Assembly (NCBI RefSeq): GCF_022267515.1
Contig: NZ_JAKFGB010000011.1
Coordinates: forward strand, 106,338-170,337
DNA length: 64,000 nucleotides
Reading direction: 5' to 3'
Source: Rubinisphaera margarita
GTDB lineage: Bacteria; Planctomycetota; Planctomycetia; Planctomycetales; Planctomycetaceae
A model generated the notes under the pieces. The model was not told where the DNA came from and ran no database searches. It saw only the letters and a list, made by a program, of their open reading frames with translations. The translations under genes were made by a program, and so were the position numbers. This document shows, one piece after another, positions 9,050 through 17,594 of this stretch. Every line of letters begins with the position of its first letter. Within the stretch, counting starts at the first letter, position 1.

Positions 9050-9601
9050 ATGAAACGGTTCAATCTTATTACGAAATCAATGGTCGGACTCGCCTGCCTC
9101 GGCATGGCGATGCCACAGGCACCTGCATTTGCAGGTCCTGCAACTCAGCAGATGGCTGCAAAAGTCCAGATTGCTGACGTGGCTCTGAACAACGGAATGC
9201 TGAGCGGCAAGGTTGTTGACGCTCAGGGACAGGTCATTTCGGGCGCTGTCGTTAAAGCTTCGCTGAACAACCAGACCGTCTCGACGGCTGTCAGCAACGC
9301 CAACGGCGAATTCCAGCTGAGCAGCCTCAACACCGGTATGTACCAGGTTTCGTCCGGCGAATCTCAGGCTGCCGTCCGCGTCTGGGAAGGTGCTGCTGCT
9401 CCTCCGGCTGCCAAGTCCGGCCTCCTGCTCGTCAACGGTCAGACCGCTCTGGGTCAGGACTGCTGCGATGATGGATGCACCGGTTACGGTGGACGCACCG
9501 GTCTGGGTATTGCTGCGATCGTCGCTGTCGGTGCTGCTACCGCCATCGCCATCACGGCTGCTCAGGACGACGACGACGACGCTGTCATCGTCAGCCCATA
9601 G
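9050..9601 (+). CDS. Small secreted protein with carboxypeptidase-regulatory-like domain (paralogue B)
   Basis: The 183-residue paralogue of the gene at 8213. It has the same order of parts: signal peptide (about 1-28, ending AFA-GP), the identical KVQIADVALNNG segment, a regulatory-like beta-sandwich (GKVVDAQGQVISGAVVKA, NANGEFQLSSLNTGMYQV) and an APPAAKS linker. A Cys pair (QDCCDDGC) is present only here. Then come a hydrophobic helix (LGIAAIVAVGAATAIAITAA), an acidic run (QDDDDD) and the tail AVIVSP. Hydrophobic helix, acidic patch and short tail suggest a C-terminal sorting or anchoring signal; this is inference. A terminator follows at 9723. Function unknown. Confidence 0.82.
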   Translation: MKRFNLITKSMVGLACLGMAMPQAPAFAGPATQQMAAKVQIADVALNNGMLSGKVVDAQGQVISGAVVKASLNNQTVSTAVSNANGEFQLSSLNTGMYQVSSGESQAAVRVWEGAAAPPAAKSGLLLVNGQTALGQDCCDDGCTGYGGRTGLGIAAIVAVGAATAIAITAAQDDDDDAVIVSP

Positions 9602-9722
9602 TTGAGACACACTTCCTCGCGGTGGAAAAGACCACGAAGCTTTCGCGGAAGACTTAACAGACTTTCCTACGCTTCTCGCTGAATGAATCCACTTCGCACG
9701 GAAAACTGACTCGCACGCATCG

Positions 9723-9762
9723 AATCGGCCTCAGCTTTTGCTGAGGTCGATTTGCGTTTTTA
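9723..9762 (+). terminator. Rho-independent terminator after paralogue B
   Basis: Stem AATCGGCCTCAGC (9723-9735), loop TTTT, stem GCTGAGGTCGATT (9740-9752) with one G-T pair, then TGCGTTTTT. It lies 121 bases after the stop of the gene at 9050-9601. Confidence 0.75.
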
Positions 9763-10236
9763 AGCCCCTCCCGATGGCGTTCTCCGTCTCGAAGCCAATC
9801 CCACCTGCAACCTGTATACTTCGCACTGCACCTATTCTCTCTATCCCTGCATTCGCGGTCGATCGTGGCCTTGGTGAGAAATTGCAGTTTGCTTTCGATT
9901 TCCTCACCTGTACAATCACGCTATTCCCTCAGGCCACTTCGTGCGACCACTCGGAAACTCTGACACGGTGAGTCGAGGGATTAGAGAAGATTTACGGCCG
10001 AGATCAGTTATGTCGGCCCTGCCTGCTTCGACTTCTGTCATCTCCCCTACCAGTTCCGTCGATATTGATGATTAATAGTGTCATTACAACTGCAGCGTGA
10101 AGTCCTCAGGTGCACTCTTGAACGACTTCATTTCCCCCGAAGTACGACCGGTCGAGACGACCGCGACTCCGGAACTGGCATTCGCCGGTATTAAGCCTGC
10201 ATTCGCGTTTCAAGGCGACGAAACGGAGAGAGAATC
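9763..10236. other. Intergenic region upstream of the DUF1571 gene
   Basis: 474 bases without a convincing gene; a 77-codon open frame at 9738-9971 overlaps the terminator and has no family character. GGAGAG at 10225-10230 is the ribosome site of the next gene. No repeat-family copy. Confidence 0.45.
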
Positions 10237-11046
10237 GTGAATTTCCGATCACTCGAAACATTCCCAAATACGCTCCGACATGCTCTGGCAGTCGCTGCTG
10301 TCTGCCTCTGCTCTGCTGCCGGTCAAACGGCCCTGGCCCAGAATCAGACCGATGTTCCGTCCAATCACCCCTTTGCCCCGGTGATTAACCTGGCCATGAA
10401 GGGCCAGCAGGCCACGCAGCAGATCAAGGACTACGAAGCTGTCCTGACTAAACGGGAATACATCGGCAAGGAACTGGTCACCAGCCAGATGGAAATCAAG
10501 GTGCGGCACGAACCGTTCAGTGTCTACCTGAAATTCCGCGAGCCTCATGCCGGTCGCGAGGTGATGTACGTCGCGGGCCAGAACGGCGGCAAGATCCTCG
10601 CTCACGAAGGTTCAGGACTCAGTTCGCTGATTGGAACGGTTTCCCTGGACGTCAACTCCCGCGAAGCACTCAAGGAAAACCGCTACCCGATCACCATGAT
10701 CGGGATTCGCAACATGGTTTCCAAACTGATCGAACAGTGGGAAGTCGAATCGCAGTACGGCGAATGCGACGTTAAGTACTACCCGAATGCTCAACTCGGC
10801 AACGTGGAATGTCGCGTGGTGGAAACTTCCCACCCGGTTCCCCGCCGCCAGTTCAAGTACAGCACGACTCGCCTGTACCTCGACAAGGAAACCAATTTGC
10901 CAATTCGCTGTGAATGCTATGGCTTCCCCGTCAGCCCCGGCGAGAAGGCTCCACTGATTGAAGAGTACACCTACACCAACCTGCGGACGAACATCGGCCT
11001 GACCGATTTCGACTTCGACCGGAACAATCCCGCCTATCAGTTCTAG
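10237..11046 (+). CDS. DUF1571 domain protein, secreted
   Basis: Function unknown; the family is widespread in planctomycetes and resembles lipoprotein-carrier folds. The start is GTG at 10237, supported by GGAGAG six bases upstream. A signal peptide covers residues 1 to about 35 (HALAVAAVCLCSAAGQTALA-QN). The mature part has the family pattern YEAVLTKREYIGKELVTSQ, KVRHEPFSVYLKF, GREVMYVAGQNGGKILAHEG. The C-terminal part (LYLDKETNLPIRCECYGFP) resembles LolA-like or outer-membrane lipoprotein-sorting domains. 269 residues. Monocistronic, closed by a strong terminator 28 bases after the stop. Confidence 0.85.
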   Translation: MNFRSLETFPNTLRHALAVAAVCLCSAAGQTALAQNQTDVPSNHPFAPVINLAMKGQQATQQIKDYEAVLTKREYIGKELVTSQMEIKVRHEPFSVYLKFREPHAGREVMYVAGQNGGKILAHEGSGLSSLIGTVSLDVNSREALKENRYPITMIGIRNMVSKLIEQWEVESQYGECDVKYYPNAQLGNVECRVVETSHPVPRRQFKYSTTRLYLDKETNLPIRCECYGFPVSPGEKAPLIEEYTYTNLRTNIGLTDFDFDRNNPAYQF

Positions 11047-11073
11047 CAGATTGCTGCAGACAGAGTGTCGAAT

Positions 11074-11108
11074 AAAAAGGACTCACTTTTTCGGTGAGTC
11101 CTTTTTTT
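11074..11108 (+). terminator. Strong terminator, probably bidirectional
   Basis: Stem AAAAAGGACTCAC (11074-11086), seven-base loop, GTGAGTCC then seven T. The A-run on the left gives a T-run on the other strand, so it can serve both the DUF1571 gene and the convergent adaptor gene ending at 11141. Confidence 0.9.
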
Positions 11109-11140
11109 GTTTTACGCTTTGGGCAAGGAAACGTTCCCGA

Positions 11141-12037
11141 TCAGCGGGTGGCCGTTTCATTCTGCCGATCCGCGGGAGGCTGAATCTCCATCGTCGCCCG
11201 CAACCCGGGCAGCAGGAAGTTGCGATCGTTCTGCACCTCGGCCCAGACTCGGATCCGCTGTGTCACGGGCGTGACTGCTCCGTCGATGAAGCGGATCTTG
11301 CCGTTGAAGCTCAAATCCGGCCGCTTCGGCAGCACGGCTGATTCCTCGAGTCGCACGACCACCGGGTCACCAGGACGGATATTCCACGAGTCGGTGACGT
11401 CGACAAAGCCTTCCACCTTGAGAGTGTTGTAATCCACCACTTCGACGATCTCGGTCCCCTGCTGGACCGCCTCGCCCTCAGTCTTGTAGCGTCGAACAAT
11501 CATCCCCGAGAGCGGACTCTCGATCTGATACTCTTTCAGACGCTCGGTGGCTTCCTGAAGCTCGAGATTCTTGATGGCGGCTTCATGCTCGGCCTGTTCG
11601 ATCTGCAGAGCCGTCTGTTCGGCCGACAGCTTCAGTCGACGAAGTTCGTAGCGGGTCACGACCTGAAGATTCGGATTGATGTTCGCCTGCACGGCCTGTT
11701 CGTGCTCCGCTTCGGCCACTTCGTTCGTTTTCTCCGCCAGACGAATATCGATGTCGTTCTCGGTATGCTTCCTGGCGGTCTCCACGGCGGCTTGAACCAG
11801 ATCGTCTCGCAACCGGCCAATCAGCTGACCGGCTTTGACTTGATCTCCTTCTTCGACAGAGACCAGTTCCAGTACGCCGGGGCGGTCGCTGGCGACTTTC
11901 GCCGAATAGAGCGGCGTGATGGAACAGTTGTCGACCGTGATGACATTGCGATCCTGCGCGGCTGCAGAACCGGTCAGCGTCAACGCGGACAACAAGAGCG
12001 AGAGAGCGGGAGCGGCGAGTTTCGATGGCTTTATCAT
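11141..12037 (-). CDS. HlyD/RND-type periplasmic adaptor (membrane-fusion protein)
   Basis: Adaptors of this family bridge an inner-membrane transporter to the outer membrane in efflux or secretion. The 298-residue protein has a signal peptide (MIKPSKLAAPALSLLLSALT, cleavage near AAA-QD). Half of a lipoyl domain follows (GVLELVSVEEGDQVKAGQLIGRL, about 52-75), then a long helical hairpin (about 80-165, Glu/Ala rich), the second lipoyl half (ESPLSGMIVRRYKTEGEAVQQG) and a beta-barrel (VVRLEESAVLPKRPDLSFNGKI). No transporter gene is adjacent. Instead the same-strand upstream neighbour, 134 bases away, is the short SecA paralogue, and no terminator separates them, so co-transcription is likely. 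A link to SecA-driven export is inference. Confidence 0.85.
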   Translation of the reverse strand: MIKPSKLAAPALSLLLSALTLTGSAAAQDRNVITVDNCSITPLYSAKVASDRPGVLELVSVEEGDQVKAGQLIGRLRDDLVQAAVETARKHTENDIDIRLAEKTNEVAEAEHEQAVQANINPNLQVVTRYELRRLKLSAEQTALQIEQAEHEAAIKNLELQEATERLKEYQIESPLSGMIVRRYKTEGEAVQQGTEIVEVVDYNTLKVEGFVDVTDSWNIRPGDPVVVRLEESAVLPKRPDLSFNGKIRFIDGAVTPVTQRIRVWAEVQNDRNFLLPGLRATMEIQPPADRQNETATR

Positions 12038-12171
12038 GAGTTTTCTATCCGTAGAACACGGTTTGTTGATGTCGAAGGATTCCAGGTCGACTCGTTCAGG
12101 ATGATCGATTCCCCGGCTGCTGACAATGTGAGTCTTCTGATTTCGGTCCGGCGAACTCAGGAATCGCCCGG

Positions 12172-14121
12172 CTATTGATCGCCGGCCTCCAGATACGGAT
12201 TCAGTCCGATGCGACGGTACGTCTCCATCTGCTTTTTCTCGTATTTCATCATCTGTTTTCGCTGCTTGTAGTGTTGCCGCTCCAGGAAACGTTGTGTGCG
12301 ACGGAAGACGTTCACCCAGTTAGCTGGGAGTTCTCCTTTGCTGGCCTGCAGAGCATTCTCACGCAGACGCTTCACCTTCTCCGGCGGCAAAGCGGTTAGC
12401 AGCTCATCTTCCGGCGACAGGAAAAACTGATAACTTCCCGGATCCCCCTGCCGGGCACTCCGTCCGACCAGCTGGCGGTCGATTCGAGCCGAGCTGTGCA
12501 TTTCGGTGGCGACCACATGCAGGCCACCGGCTTCACGGACTTCCGGTGAGAGTTTGATGTCGGTACCGCGGCCCGCCATATTCGTGGCGATTGTCACGGC
12601 CGCTCGCTGCCCTGCTCTGGCGATGATCTCGGCTTCAATTTCATGATAACGGGCGTTGAGGATCTCGTGCGGAATCTGTCTTTCCGTCATCGCGGCACTG
12701 AGTCGTTCCGAAGCAGCGACCGACGGCGTTCCCACGAGCACCGAACGCCCCTGTTCGACCAGTCCCTGCATACTCTCTACGATAGCGGCGTACTTGGCTT
12801 CCTGGGTCGAAAAGACGCGAGACGGCCACTTCTTGCGTAGACAGGGTTTATCAGTCGGCACCCGTCTGACACCAAGCCGGTACGTACGCCGAAACTCCCG
12901 GCGAGCGTCCGATGCTGTCCCTGTCATCCCGGAAGCGTGTTCGTACTGCTGATAAAACCGTTGCACCGTAATGCGAGCCGCGTCGGTCGTCGGCGAAGTG
13001 ATCGGCAGATTCTCTTTGGCTTCGATCGCCTGATGCAGACCATTCTGCCATTTCCGGCCCGGCATCAGCCGCCCGGTCGATTCGTCGACAATCACCACTT
13101 CATCGTCCTGAAGCGTGTAGTGACGATCCCGCATGTAATACAGATTCGCTTCCAGAGCCCGCTCAATGTTCTCGAAGATTGTTTCCATGCTGACCGCTTC
13201 CATCAACGGAGGCTTCCCGAGCAGCACAACCTTGCGGCAGCCCGGGTCAGTCAGAAAAACCTGCCGCTTCTTGGTGATGGCGACGTAGTCTTTCTGCGGA
13301 TCGAGCCGGCGGATGGCTCGCGAACACCAGCGGAACAGCGCAACTCGCTGCGGAGCCTCCGGCTGAGCCGTTCCAATGAGCAGCGGCGTCCTCGCGTCGT
13401 CAATCAGGACGCTGTCCGCTTCGTCGACGATGGCGCAAAATTGCCCGCGCTGGACCAGACCGCCTTCCTGGCCTTCGAAAAGTCGACGGGCGTCATCGGT
13501 AATTCGTTCCGCTCCCAGTCGCAGGCGATCTCGGAGAAAGTCGAAGCCCATCTCTTTCGCGGTTCCGTAGGTGATGTCGCGGGAGTAGGCCTGCCGGCGC
13601 TCTTCATCTTCCATGTCGGTGATCACACAGCCGACAGAAAGCCCGAGCCGTTCATAAATCGGCCGCAGTTCCGTCGCATCGCGATCGGCCAGATAATCGT
13701 TCACAGTGACGACATGCACGCCCTTGCCAGCCAAAGCGAACATTACAGCCGGGAGCACCGCGGTCAGTGTCTTTCCTTCCCCGGTCTGCATCTCGGCAAT
13801 AGCATTCCGGGCCATCATGGCGGCTCCCTGAATCTGCACGTGGTGCAGATCGAAGCCGTGTGTCCGACGAATCGACAGGCAGGCGAGCGCGAAAGCCATT
13901 TCCTGAACAGCCGAGAAGGGCTCGCCGTTCTGCACGCGATAACGCAAACTGCGAACGAGACGGGTGAGTTCTTCGTCACTGAGGTGATCATGCTCGTTGG
14001 CGACACGAAGGACCGCGTCGGAAGCACGAACGTAACGAGAGTTCGCCGCACGGACGGGACGGACATGCGGCTGCACCGGCGTTTCAGAACCGGTCGGCTC
14101 CTGCATCGTCACACTGTCCAC
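12172..14121 (-). CDS. SecA paralogue lacking C-terminal scaffold/wing/finger region
   Basis: SecA is the ATPase that drives proteins through SecYEG. This 649-residue protein keeps the motor: Walker A TGEGKT (113-118), Walker B DEADSVLIDDARTP (233-245), YGTAKEMGFDFLRD, the MTGTAS motif (about 399-404), NMAGRGTDIKL (514-524) and QLVGRSARQGDPGS (549-563). It ends soon after FRRTQRFLERQHYKQRKQMM, where the long scaffold helix should begin. The rest of the scaffold, the helical wing, the two-helix finger and the zinc tail are missing (E. coli SecA is 901 residues). The start is GTG at 14121 with TGGAG upstream; an ATG at 14106 is the alternative. Co-directional with the adaptor downstream. It looks intact, with no frameshift, so the shortness appears natural. 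Confidence 0.9.
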   Translation of the reverse strand: MDSVTMQEPTGSETPVQPHVRPVRAANSRYVRASDAVLRVANEHDHLSDEELTRLVRSLRYRVQNGEPFSAVQEMAFALACLSIRRTHGFDLHHVQIQGAAMMARNAIAEMQTGEGKTLTAVLPAVMFALAGKGVHVVTVNDYLADRDATELRPIYERLGLSVGCVITDMEDEERRQAYSRDITYGTAKEMGFDFLRDRLRLGAERITDDARRLFEGQEGGLVQRGQFCAIVDEADSVLIDDARTPLLIGTAQPEAPQRVALFRWCSRAIRRLDPQKDYVAITKKRQVFLTDPGCRKVVLLGKPPLMEAVSMETIFENIERALEANLYYMRDRHYTLQDDEVVIVDESTGRLMPGRKWQNGLHQAIEAKENLPITSPTTDAARITVQRFYQQYEHASGMTGTASDARREFRRTYRLGVRRVPTDKPCLRKKWPSRVFSTQEAKYAAIVESMQGLVEQGRSVLVGTPSVAASERLSAAMTERQIPHEILNARYHEIEAEIIARAGQRAAVTIATNMAGRGTDIKLSPEVREAGGLHVVATEMHSSARIDRQLVGRSARQGDPGSYQFFLSPEDELLTALPPEKVKRLRENALQASKGELPANWVNVFRRTQRFLERQHYKQRKQMMKYEKKQMETYRRIGLNPYLEAGDQ

Positions 14122-14369
14122 AGATTATGCTCCACTGATAGCCACACTCACACGGCAGGCCGCCGCCATGCCTTCAAGCCCTGGCAATGCGCTCAAAGAC
14201 CTTGCATCCTGTTGAATCCGATCTGTTCAATCGTAGACTGAATCAGACGCGGGGGGAAATGCGAATCGCGATTCTGCCGCGAAACGGACCGGTTTAACCG
14301 TCAGAATTCGTTTCAGGCAAAATTTTCCAAGGTCGAACCACCCCGCCAAATGGCGTCCGACGTACACGA
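14122..14369. other. Intergenic region upstream of the SecA paralogue
   Basis: Holds the presumed promoter of the SecA/adaptor pair (minus strand) and the 3' flank of the DUF3467 gene. No repeat-family copy or RNA gene seen. Confidence 0.4.
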
Positions 14370-14412
14370 AGAAAGCGTGCCCCGTCGAAAGACCGACGTG
14401 GCACGCTTTTCA
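14370..14412 (-). terminator. Terminator after the DUF3467 gene
   Basis: On the minus strand, AAAAGCGTGCC pairs with GGCACGCTTT around an inner stem (CGTCGGTCTTTCGACG). It lies 14 bases after the stop at 14426; the T-run is short and interrupted. Confidence 0.65.
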
Positions 14413-14425
14413 ACTGCTCTCGGTC

Positions 14426-14776
14426 CTAGCCCTGGGGCTGGGTTCCCGGATTCTTCACCCGCTTGCGGATGTCGGTTTCGAGTGTCCCGAAGGTCTGCTC
14501 ATGACGCTGCACGGCCGAAGCCAGCAGGGAAACCAGTCGCTTGGCGGTATAGTGGTTCAGAATGACCCGCTGGGAAACGCGAATCTTTTCCGGCGGCTGT
14601 CCGACGGGATTCGGATTCAGAGCCAGGTCAAGGATCACTTCTTCCGGCGTGCTCGAAACGCGGCACATATTGGCGTAGATCGCTTCCACACCCGAGTCGT
14701 CGATCTCGATCCGGATCTGCTGTCCTTCCGGAGCGGCGGTGCGTGGTTCTTCAGCGGGTTTTGCTTCGTCAGCCAT
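14426..14776 (-). CDS. DUF3467 family protein
   Basis: Function unknown. The 116-residue cytoplasmic protein fits the DUF3467 pattern: YANMCRVSSTPEEVILDLALNP in the middle, then KIRVSQRVILNHYTAKRLVSLL, and a charged C-terminus. The N-terminal 20 residues are low-complexity (Glu/Ala/Pro). The start ATG at 14774-14776 has GAAGGAAA upstream. Monocistronic, with its own terminator at 14370-14412. Confidence 0.85.
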   Translation of the reverse strand: MADEAKPAEEPRTAAPEGQQIRIEIDDSGVEAIYANMCRVSSTPEEVILDLALNPNPVGQPPEKIRVSQRVILNHYTAKRLVSLLASAVQRHEQTFGTLETDIRKRVKNPGTQPQG

Positions 14777-15138
14777 CTTGTTTCCTTCTCGTGTTGCAAC
14801 GTCCGTTGTGCCCGGTCAGAACGCCTCCTCAGTGAGGCAGATTGATCCATTTCCGACCGGTGTGTGGTGTCGGATTATCCCTGAAAATCAGGACTCGACG
14901 TCTGATCATGAAGCCAGTCTGATTCAATCTCAGAAATTGTCAACCTGAGTCCGCGGGCTGAGCACTTTCGCGCGAGAAAATCACTCGAGCCATTCACCCC
15001 CAACATTCCCTCTCTACCCAGTTTGCAACCAGTTACGTGCTCACAACTCCACTGCGGGCGAGATCGAGCGGGCAATTCACTACACTTTCAATAACCCGCA
15101 ATCATTACGACAACCGCGCTTTGAGAGGACCTTTCCTG
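14777..15138. other. Divergent intergenic region
   Basis: 362 bases between the DUF3467 gene and the beta-helix gene, which must hold both promoters. No strong consensus pair, repeat or small gene identified. An in-frame extension of the beta-helix gene to 15037 is open but lacks family or signal character. Confidence 0.4.
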
Positions 15139-16401
15139 ATGCTGCGTCGACATGCCCTTGCTGCCACCTTGTGCCTCCTGCTAACCGCCCCTGGAGCCGC
15201 CTCTGTCGCGGCGGAAGCCAGTCCGCAATTCGTTACACCCAATGAATTCGCCGGCAGCGACATCGAACGGATCAATCAGGCGGTCGAGAAAGCTCACGAA
15301 GTCGGCTGCCGCGTGCGAATTCCGCGAGTCAATCTCGTCGACGGCGAACGCCGCGAGCTCTGGCTGATCGACTCGGCCATTCTTCTGCCCGGCGATTCCG
15401 TACTCGAACTCGACAACTGCCACATCAAACTTTCCGATCGCTGCCGCGACAACTTCATTCGCAGCGCGAATTGCGGCATTGGCTTCGAAGAGATCGAGCC
15501 GATCGAGAACATCACCATTCGCGGCATCGGCCATGTCGTTCTGGAAGGAGCCGATCATCCTCGTGCGACCGGCGACGCCGCGAAGAAACTCGGCTCCCGC
15601 ACCTACGGCACCGACGCCGGGAAAGAAGGCGAAAGCCAGACTGGCGACTGGCGGAACATCGGCATTCTCATGGCCTATGTCGAGCACTTCCGAATCGAGA
15701 ACCTGACCATGATTGACTCTCACGCGTGGGCGATCTCGCTGGAACGCTGTGCTCACGGCGTGCTACGGGACCTGCATTTCGAGTCGGACGGCTTCAAGGA
15801 GATCGACGGCAAACGCGAGACGATTCTGAATCAGGACGGCGTCGACCTGAGAATGGGCTGTCACGATATTCTCATCGACAACATCACCGGGTCCACCGGA
15901 GATGACCTGATTGCTCTCACCGCGATCGCCCGCACCGAAGATACGAACGGCAATCTCGACTCGACCATGGTCAGCTCGGCGGTCGATCGCGGGAACGGCC
16001 TCGATGAAATTCGCGACGTGATGATCCGCAACGTTCGCGGCTACTGCCGGGGTGGACATCACATCGTCCGTTTCCTGAATACGTCCGGCGTGAAGATGCA
16101 CGACATCATGCTCGACGGTCTGATCGATACCTCGCCCGAAACGATGCAATGCAAAGCGGCGGTCAAAATCGGCGACAAGAACTACGGCACCGGCGTCGCC
16201 CCGCTCGGCACGACGTACCGCATCTTCGTCAGCAACGTGACCAGCAGAGCGAAACACACCGTCCTCATCGGCGGCTCCCTGGCCGACTCTCTCCTCACCA
16301 ACCTCATCCGCCACGGCTCCCCCGGCGAAGTCGTCACCATCCTCCCCGGCAAAGACTTCATCGAGAACGTCACCATCAGCAACACCCACGTGATGGAATA
16401 G
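15139..16401 (+). CDS. Secreted right-handed beta-helix protein, GH28/polygalacturonase-like
   Basis: Probably a polysaccharide hydrolase or lyase. The start at 15139 gives a signal peptide (MLRRHALAATLCLLLTAPGA, cleavage near VAA-EA). The mature part has the repeated coil pattern of parallel beta-helices (IENITIRGIGHVVLEG, HFRIENLTMIDSHAW, HDILIDNITGSTGDDLIAL). The stretches NQDGVDLRMGC and GDDLIAL resemble the GH28 catalytic aspartate motifs NTDG and GDD, which supports but does not prove hydrolase activity. About 420 residues. It sits alone, with no sulfatase or transporter beside it, and its stop is 27 bases before a family I repeat. Confidence 0.8.
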   Translation: MLRRHALAATLCLLLTAPGAASVAAEASPQFVTPNEFAGSDIERINQAVEKAHEVGCRVRIPRVNLVDGERRELWLIDSAILLPGDSVLELDNCHIKLSDRCRDNFIRSANCGIGFEEIEPIENITIRGIGHVVLEGADHPRATGDAAKKLGSRTYGTDAGKEGESQTGDWRNIGILMAYVEHFRIENLTMIDSHAWAISLERCAHGVLRDLHFESDGFKEIDGKRETILNQDGVDLRMGCHDILIDNITGSTGDDLIALTAIARTEDTNGNLDSTMVSSAVDRGNGLDEIRDVMIRNVRGYCRGGHHIVRFLNTSGVKMHDIMLDGLIDTSPETMQCKAAVKIGDKNYGTGVAPLGTTYRIFVSNVTSRAKHTVLIGGSLADSLLTNLIRHGSPGEVVTILPGKDFIENVTISNTHVME

Positions 16402-16428
16402 AATCGCCAACTGCAATCTCAATCCCCG

Positions 16429-16464
16429 GGGTGCCATGCCCACGCTCGCGTGGGCATGCTTGCC
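16429..16464 (+). repeat. Family I palindromic hairpin repeat
   Basis: Same unit as at 2757 (GGGTGCCATG, CCCACG-CTCG-CGTGGG stem, CATGCTTG). With the inverted copy at 17516-17550 it brackets about 1.1 kb containing the 133-residue gene and a family II element. Confidence 0.85.
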
Positions 16465-16474
16465 TTCGACACTC

Positions 16475-16876
16475 TCAGTCCTTGGCATCAGCCCCCTTGG
16501 AGTCCCGACGTGTCAACGCATCGCCCCAAATGTTGATGGTCGTGGTGAAGTGCCCCGGTTCGGAGGCTTCGATTCGAATCGCGATCGGGATGAAGCTGTC
16601 GCCCTGGTATTCGGGCAACGCCGTGTAGCTTGTGATTTTCCCCTCCGCCACGAGTGGCGCGATGATGTTGTTATCGATCCCCGCCTTGATGTCAGCGACG
16701 CCGATCGGAACGAAGAGTGTATTGCCCGGTATCTCCTGTCCGCCGAATTCGGGCGGCATAAGAAACAGCTTTTCTAACTGCCCCTGTCGATGAAGCTTCT
16801 GAGCCTTCGACTGCGAATCAATCGTCGAAAAATCGGGACCGGGCGGCGGAGACTTCTTCTTAAACCAATTGAACAT
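16475..16876 (-). CDS. Hypothetical cytoplasmic protein, 133 residues
   Basis: No family recognised with confidence. The N-terminus is basic and aromatic (MFNWFKKKSPPPGPDFSTID). A helical stretch follows (SQSKAQKLHRQGQLEKLFLMP), then an alpha/beta region with TLFVPIGVADIKAGIDNNI and FIPIAIRIEASEPGHFTTTINIWGD. It is faintly reminiscent of SseB-type folds, but I would not assign it. No signal peptide or membrane helix. It lies between inverted family I repeats (16429 and 17516) in a repeat-rich region. The reading frame and codon use look normal for this genome. Confidence 0.7.
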   Translation of the reverse strand: MFNWFKKKSPPPGPDFSTIDSQSKAQKLHRQGQLEKLFLMPPEFGGQEIPGNTLFVPIGVADIKAGIDNNIIAPLVAEGKITSYTALPEYQGDSFIPIAIRIEASEPGHFTTTINIWGDALTRRDSKGADAKD

Positions 16877-17394
<518 letters not shown>

Positions 17395-17515
17395 TCGAAG
17401 AGTTATTCGACGGCGAGAGACTCGGTTGGCCCGGAGATAAATCTCCGGACCATCCTGTGTTCTTGTCGAACGTCGAAGAAGTGTGTGGAACGTAGTTGAA
17501 ATGCCAATGCCCGTG

Positions 17516-17550
17516 ACAAGCATGCCCACGCGAGCGTGGGCATGGCACCC
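17516..17550 (-). repeat. Family I palindromic hairpin repeat (inverted)
   Basis: Reverse orientation copy: CAAGCATGCCCACGCGAGCG then TGGGCATGGCACCC. Forms a long-distance inverted pair with 16429-16464. Confidence 0.85.
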
Positions 17551-17594
17551 ATCTTTGCTGAATTCTCCTGCGATCGCGAACGGCGAACGACCTA

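Noticed and set aside
12937..14241. 434-codon plus-strand open frame
   Set aside because: Antisense to the SecA paralogue, no motif.
14325..14345. GGTTCGACC on the minus strand, like a tRNA T-arm
   Set aside because: The flanking bases do not form the T stem and no cloverleaf can be built around it.
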